Of a DNA stretch of 64,000 nt, positions 61,074 to 64,000 are shown piece by piece. Both the position numbers and the translations under genes were made by a program. Numbering within the stretch: position 1 is the stretch's first letter; each line of letters starts with the position of its first letter. Origin of the DNA: Luteibacter jiangsuensis. Its GTDB lineage: Bacteria; Pseudomonadota; Gammaproteobacteria; Xanthomonadales; Rhodanobacteraceae. The notes under the pieces are model-generated. The model was not told where the DNA came from. It made no database searches and was given only the letters and a program-made list of their open reading frames with translations. Location: positions 496,001 through 560,000 of the forward strand of contig NZ_JAUSSK010000002.1 of assembly GCF_030812295.1 (NCBI RefSeq). The letters run 5' to 3'.

Positions 61074-63620
61074 TCAGGCACCCAGCTTCTCGTTCACCGA
61101 GGCCAGGTCCTGGCGGACCTTGTCTATCCCATCCCAGGGATCCTTCTTCAACCGCGCCAGGCGCTTGGGTACGTTGCGAAGGTCGAACGCATTGCCGGAT
61201 TTGACCTTGCCCAGCTCCTCCCAGCGCAAGGGAACCGCCACCGGCGCCCCCGGGCGTGAGCGCAGGGAATAGGAGGCCACCGCGGTGGCGCCGCGTCCGT
61301 TGCGCAGGTAGTCCACGTAGATCTTCCCGCGCCGGAAGCGTTTGGTGGCCGTCGCCACGAATTCCAGCGGATGCAATGCCGCCATCGCTTCCGCGAAGCC
61401 TCGGGCGAACGTCTTCACCGTGCCCCAGTCGGCGCCGGGGTTGAGCGGTACGACCACATGCAGCCCCTTGCCGCCGGTGGTGCGCAAGAAGGAGACCAGG
61501 CCGAGTTCCTCGAGGAATCCACGCACCATGCGGGCCGCCGCGACCACCCGCCGCCAGTCCACGTCTTCGCCGGGATCGAGATCGAAAACCACGCGGTCTG
61601 CCAGGTCGGGCGAGCCCACGTGGGAGCCCCATGGGTGGAATTCCACCGCGCCGAACTGGACGAGTTCGATCATGCCCGCCTCGTCACGCGGATACAGATA
61701 CACCGCCTGCGCGCCCGTTTCTTCTTTCAGTTTCGCCGTACCCACATGCTCCAGTCCGGCCATCACGTGCTTCTGGAAGAAGCAGGGCGAGCCGATGCCG
61801 CCCGGGCAACGGATGGTCGAAGTGGGCCGGTCGGCGATCGCCGGAAGCATCCATGGCATGACGGTCCGGTAGTAATCCACCACGTCCTGCTTGGTGATTC
61901 CATCGTCCGGGAAGACCACGCGATCGGGATGGGTGATGACGATCGCATCGGCGCTCGCCCTGGCCGGAACGCCCCTGGTCTTCGCCTTCTTCTTCGCCGG
62001 CGCCGGTGCGGCGCGGTCGGAATCGCGCAGGTCCGCCGGCGACTTGTCGACGCGCAATGCCTTCAGGCTAGGCTGGCGCAGCAGGTTCTGGTTGCCGATG
62101 CCACGGTAATAGACCTCCGCGACCGCCGTCGGCGGCACCCAGAGCGCACCGCGCAGGGCAGGGTCGATCTGCCCGATCTTCACCGTCGGCTTTTTCGTTC
62201 CGCCCTTCGCCAGCGTCTCGCCGAGCGAGCGCAGCATCTGGTCCGTGAAGCCTGTGCCGACGCGGCCGACATAGGTCCAGCCGCCTTCCGCATCCGGACG
62301 GGCCAGCAGCAGCGACCCAAAGACCAGGCGGGAACCTTTCGCCGGTGTGTAACCGACCACGGCGAATTCATCGCTTTCGAGCCGCTTGATCTTCTGCCAG
62401 TCGTCACCGCGTCCTGCGTGATAACCACCGTCCGCGCGCTTGGAGACGATGCCCTCAAGCTTCTGTTCCATGGCCATGGCGAACACCTCGTCGCCGTGGC
62501 CGACGTGGTGTCCGCTATAGGCGAGGTGCGCGGGTGCATGCGCGAGCAGGCGCTCCAGCAGCGCCTTGCGTTGGTAAAGCGGCACGCGGGTAAGGTCATA
62601 GCCCTCCAGGTAGGGCAGGTCGAACAGCATGTACACCAGTGGTGCTTGCGCTTCACCCGACAAGGTCCGTTGCAGGGCGTTGAAGTCGCTGCGCCCTTGC
62701 GCGTCGAGTGCGATCAGTTCGCCGTCCAACCGCAGGCTGTCCAGGCCGAGACTTTCGATGGCTCCGACGATTTCCGGCAGGCGATCTTTCCAGGGCAGGG
62801 CATTGCGCGACCAGAGCATCACCTTGCCCTTGGCCACGCTCGCGAGGATCCGGTAACCGTCCCACTTCACTTCGTGCAACCAGCCGTCCCCCTGAGGCGG
62901 AGACTCACGAAGACGGGCGAGTTGCGGCGCGAAGAAATCGTTGCTGGCTCGCGCCTTGCGGGCGCCATCCAACGCGGCCGCCGCCTTGGCGAGGGTGGCG
63001 GCCGGAACCTTGCGCGTCTTCGGCGGCGCTTTTTTACGCGAGGTGGATTTCTTCGCCGCGGCGCGCAGCCCGGGTGTCGTCGCCGCGCGGCGCGTGCTCT
63101 CGCGCATTCTCGCGTCCAGCAGGTCGTCCGCTTCCACATCGCCCGCGTAGGCATCGTCCGCCTTGATCAGGAACCACGTGGGCTGTCGCTCTTTCTTCGC
63201 GCCACGCACGAGATGCCATTCACCCTTGAGCCGCTTGCCGAACAGTTCGAAGGTGAGATGGCCCTTGCGGATCTGCGCCTCGGCGTCGCCTCGCGTCGCC
63301 CATACGCCGCGATCGAACAGATCGACGTGCCCCTTCCCGTAGCCTTCCTCGATGTCGCCCTCGAAGCTGGCGTAGGAGACCGGATGGTCCTCCACTTCCA
63401 CCGCCAGCCGCTTTACCTTGGGGTCGTAGCTGGGTCCCTTGGGTACCGCCCAGCTGCGCAGCACATCACCCACCTGGAGGCGAAAATCGAAGTGCCGGCG
63501 CGAGGCATGGTGCAGCTGCACGACGAAGATGGCGCGGCCGCTGCCGAGGGCGGAATCGTCCGGCGCGGGTTCGCGGGTCTTCGCGAAGTTTCGCTTGCGG
63601 CGGTAGTCCTGCAGACTCAT
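61074..63620 (-). CDS. ligD: DNA ligase D (NHEJ): phosphoesterase-ligase-polymerase
   Basis: 848 residues in the Pseudomonas order. N-terminal 3'-phosphoesterase (about 25-150; LHHASRRHFDFRL at 37-49); a basic linker (about 175-225); the ATP-dependent ligase domain with catalytic Lys252 in HEVKWDGYR; then the AEP primase/polymerase (about 555-840) with DLDPGEDVDW and HVVVPL. Repairs double-strand breaks with Ku, which is not found in the window. Start at ATG 63620 (MSLQDYRRKRNFAKT); an earlier start 17 codons upstream is unlikely. Confidence 0.96.
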   Translation of the reverse strand: MSLQDYRRKRNFAKTREPAPDDSALGSGRAIFVVQLHHASRRHFDFRLQVGDVLRSWAVPKGPSYDPKVKRLAVEVEDHPVSYASFEGDIEEGYGKGHVDLFDRGVWATRGDAEAQIRKGHLTFELFGKRLKGEWHLVRGAKKERQPTWFLIKADDAYAGDVEADDLLDARMRESTRRAATTPGLRAAAKKSTSRKKAPPKTRKVPAATLAKAAAALDGARKARASNDFFAPQLARLRESPPQGDGWLHEVKWDGYRILASVAKGKVMLWSRNALPWKDRLPEIVGAIESLGLDSLRLDGELIALDAQGRSDFNALQRTLSGEAQAPLVYMLFDLPYLEGYDLTRVPLYQRKALLERLLAHAPAHLAYSGHHVGHGDEVFAMAMEQKLEGIVSKRADGGYHAGRGDDWQKIKRLESDEFAVVGYTPAKGSRLVFGSLLLARPDAEGGWTYVGRVGTGFTDQMLRSLGETLAKGGTKKPTVKIGQIDPALRGALWVPPTAVAEVYYRGIGNQNLLRQPSLKALRVDKSPADLRDSDRAAPAPAKKKAKTRGVPARASADAIVITHPDRVVFPDDGITKQDVVDYYRTVMPWMLPAIADRPTSTIRCPGGIGSPCFFQKHVMAGLEHVGTAKLKEETGAQAVYLYPRDEAGMIELVQFGAVEFHPWGSHVGSPDLADRVVFDLDPGEDVDWRRVVAAARMVRGFLEELGLVSFLRTTGGKGLHVVVPLNPGADWGTVKTFARGFAEAMAALHPLEFVATATKRFRRGKIYVDYLRNGRGATAVASYSLRSRPGAPVAVPLRWEELGKVKSGNAFDLRNVPKRLARLKKDPWDGIDKVRQDLASVNEKLGA

Positions 63621-63761
63621 GCGCCGATGGTTGGCGAGGCCGGGTGAACGCGCCGTGCAATGCAGACGCACACTGTCATCGCATTTTCAGATTCGTCGTA
63701 TGGGATGCGTGTCCGTCGCTGGGCAGACTTCCAAGACATATGTCCCCAGGGAAGCCGCTCC

Positions 63762-64000
63762 ATGTCCTTGCCATCCACGCACCGGTTCATCGTCGTCGCC
63801 ACCGTCCTCCTTGCGGCAGGCCAGTCGCAGGCGGGATGCCTGGGCCATCCGTCCCAGGGCACGCCGCAGCCGCTTTCCTTCGGTACCGTCGAGGCGGCGG
63901 TGGATGCGGCACCGCGAACCGTGCTCGCGGAGCGTGTCACCACCGGTTGGAATTCACCCGGCTTCAAGTGCTTCAAGCCGACGCGTACCGGTAGCCTGGG
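63762..64000 (+). CDS. Start of a secreted hypothetical protein (cut by window end)
   Basis: An open frame from ATG 63762 with AGGGAAG ten bases upstream and no stop up to the window end (79 codons). The N-terminus is a signal peptide (RFIVVATVLLAAG) with a possible cleavage before a Cys at residue 26 (SQAGC), so lipoprotein is conceivable. The mature part contains VEAAVDAAPRTVLAERVTTGWNS, where family is not clear. A frame of the same strand from 63644 is not coding by its composition. Confidence 0.6.
   Translation, partial: MSLPSTHRFIVVATVLLAAGQSQAGCLGHPSQGTPQPLSFGTVEAAVDAAPRTVLAERVTTGWNSPGFKCFKPTRTGSL

Noticed and set aside
61074-63620. Ku gene beside ligD
   Set aside because: None of the flanking frames resembles Ku; it must be elsewhere if present.
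61371-63647. A 758-codon frame opposite ligD
   Set aside because: Shadow of ligD, which holds ligase, esterase and polymerase motifs.
1-64000. CRISPR arrays, tRNA genes, insertion sequences, integrases
   Set aside because: No regularly spaced identical repeats of CRISPR type, no tRNA-like cloverleaf with the TTCGA core and CCA end, and no transposase or integrase protein in any frame.

Overview
The window is GC-rich chromosomal DNA from a gammaproteobacterium of the Xanthomonadales, most like Luteibacter/Dyella (Rhodanobacteraceae). The signs are several TonB-dependent receptors including a TIGR01782-type sugar receptor, a NagA / SIS-type NagB-II / NagQ / NagP set for N-acetylglucosamine, an Entner-Doudoroff operon, MprF with a VirJ-type protein, and an abundant intergenic REP family with a GTGGGAGC head. 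I see no prophage, integrase, rRNA, tRNA or CRISPR; it reads as core and flexible chromosome rather than an island. The family assignment is an inference from gene content only.

Layout. 1-2.8 kb: 3' part of emrA, then emrB (drug efflux) and a bidirectional terminator, facing pagL (lipid A deacylase). 3.5-7.3 kb: a VOC protein, a YgiD-type dioxygenase, a divergent SDR/LysR pair, and a DUF2239 gene behind a promoter carrying CCCGGG dyads. 7.3-13.1 kb: a REP doublet block, an RND pump, and btuB under a cobalamin riboswitch. 13.3-16.4 kb: an Oar-like TonB receptor with two terminator hairpins.

16.5-34.5 kb is the metabolic heart. The operon nagQ-nagB(II)-nagA reads leftward and zwf-pgl-edd-eda reads rightward from a shared intergenic region full of operator-like repeats. 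An EamA transporter, a LacI regulator plus sugar MFS transporter (NagP type), a divergent glucokinase, a sugar TonB receptor and a GH20 lipoprotein hexosaminidase follow. Together these form a route from outer-membrane uptake of chitin- or glycan-derived oligosaccharides, through hydrolysis, inner-membrane import, phosphorylation, deacetylation and deamination, to fructose-6-P and then glucose-6-P oxidation through the Entner-Doudoroff pathway.

34.7-47.0 kb: the Lhr helicase, a GH3 beta-glucosidase, and a membrane-lipid module in which an LtaS/OpgB-like phosphoglycerol transferase diverges from an mprF-virJ operon (lysyl-phosphatidylglycerol made, then probably hydrolysed). 47.0-47.8 kb has no annotated-size gene but holds a small ORF, a promoter plus structured terminator-ended RNA candidate, a 16-bp tandem repeat that looks REP-derived, and a REP pair. 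47.8-53.8 kb: nadV and pirin (probable operon), an LLM flavoenzyme, an orphan PIN protein, a possible DUF6348 protein, a DUF72 protein and an orphan NarL-type response regulator. 53.9-60.0 kb: a divergent GlxA-type regulator/HD-domain pair, an iron-regulated TonB receptor plus PepSY protein behind a Fur-box-like site, and a subclass B3 metallo-beta-lactamase. 60.1-64 kb: a PlsC-type acyltransferase, LigD, and the start of a secreted protein cut by the window end.

The most promising material for follow-up is the helically phased TGGTA array between nagQ and zwf, the orphan RNA candidate and REP-derived minisatellite at 47.3-47.8 kb, the two-dyad promoter of the DUF2239 gene, and the phosphatidylglycerol headgroup module.
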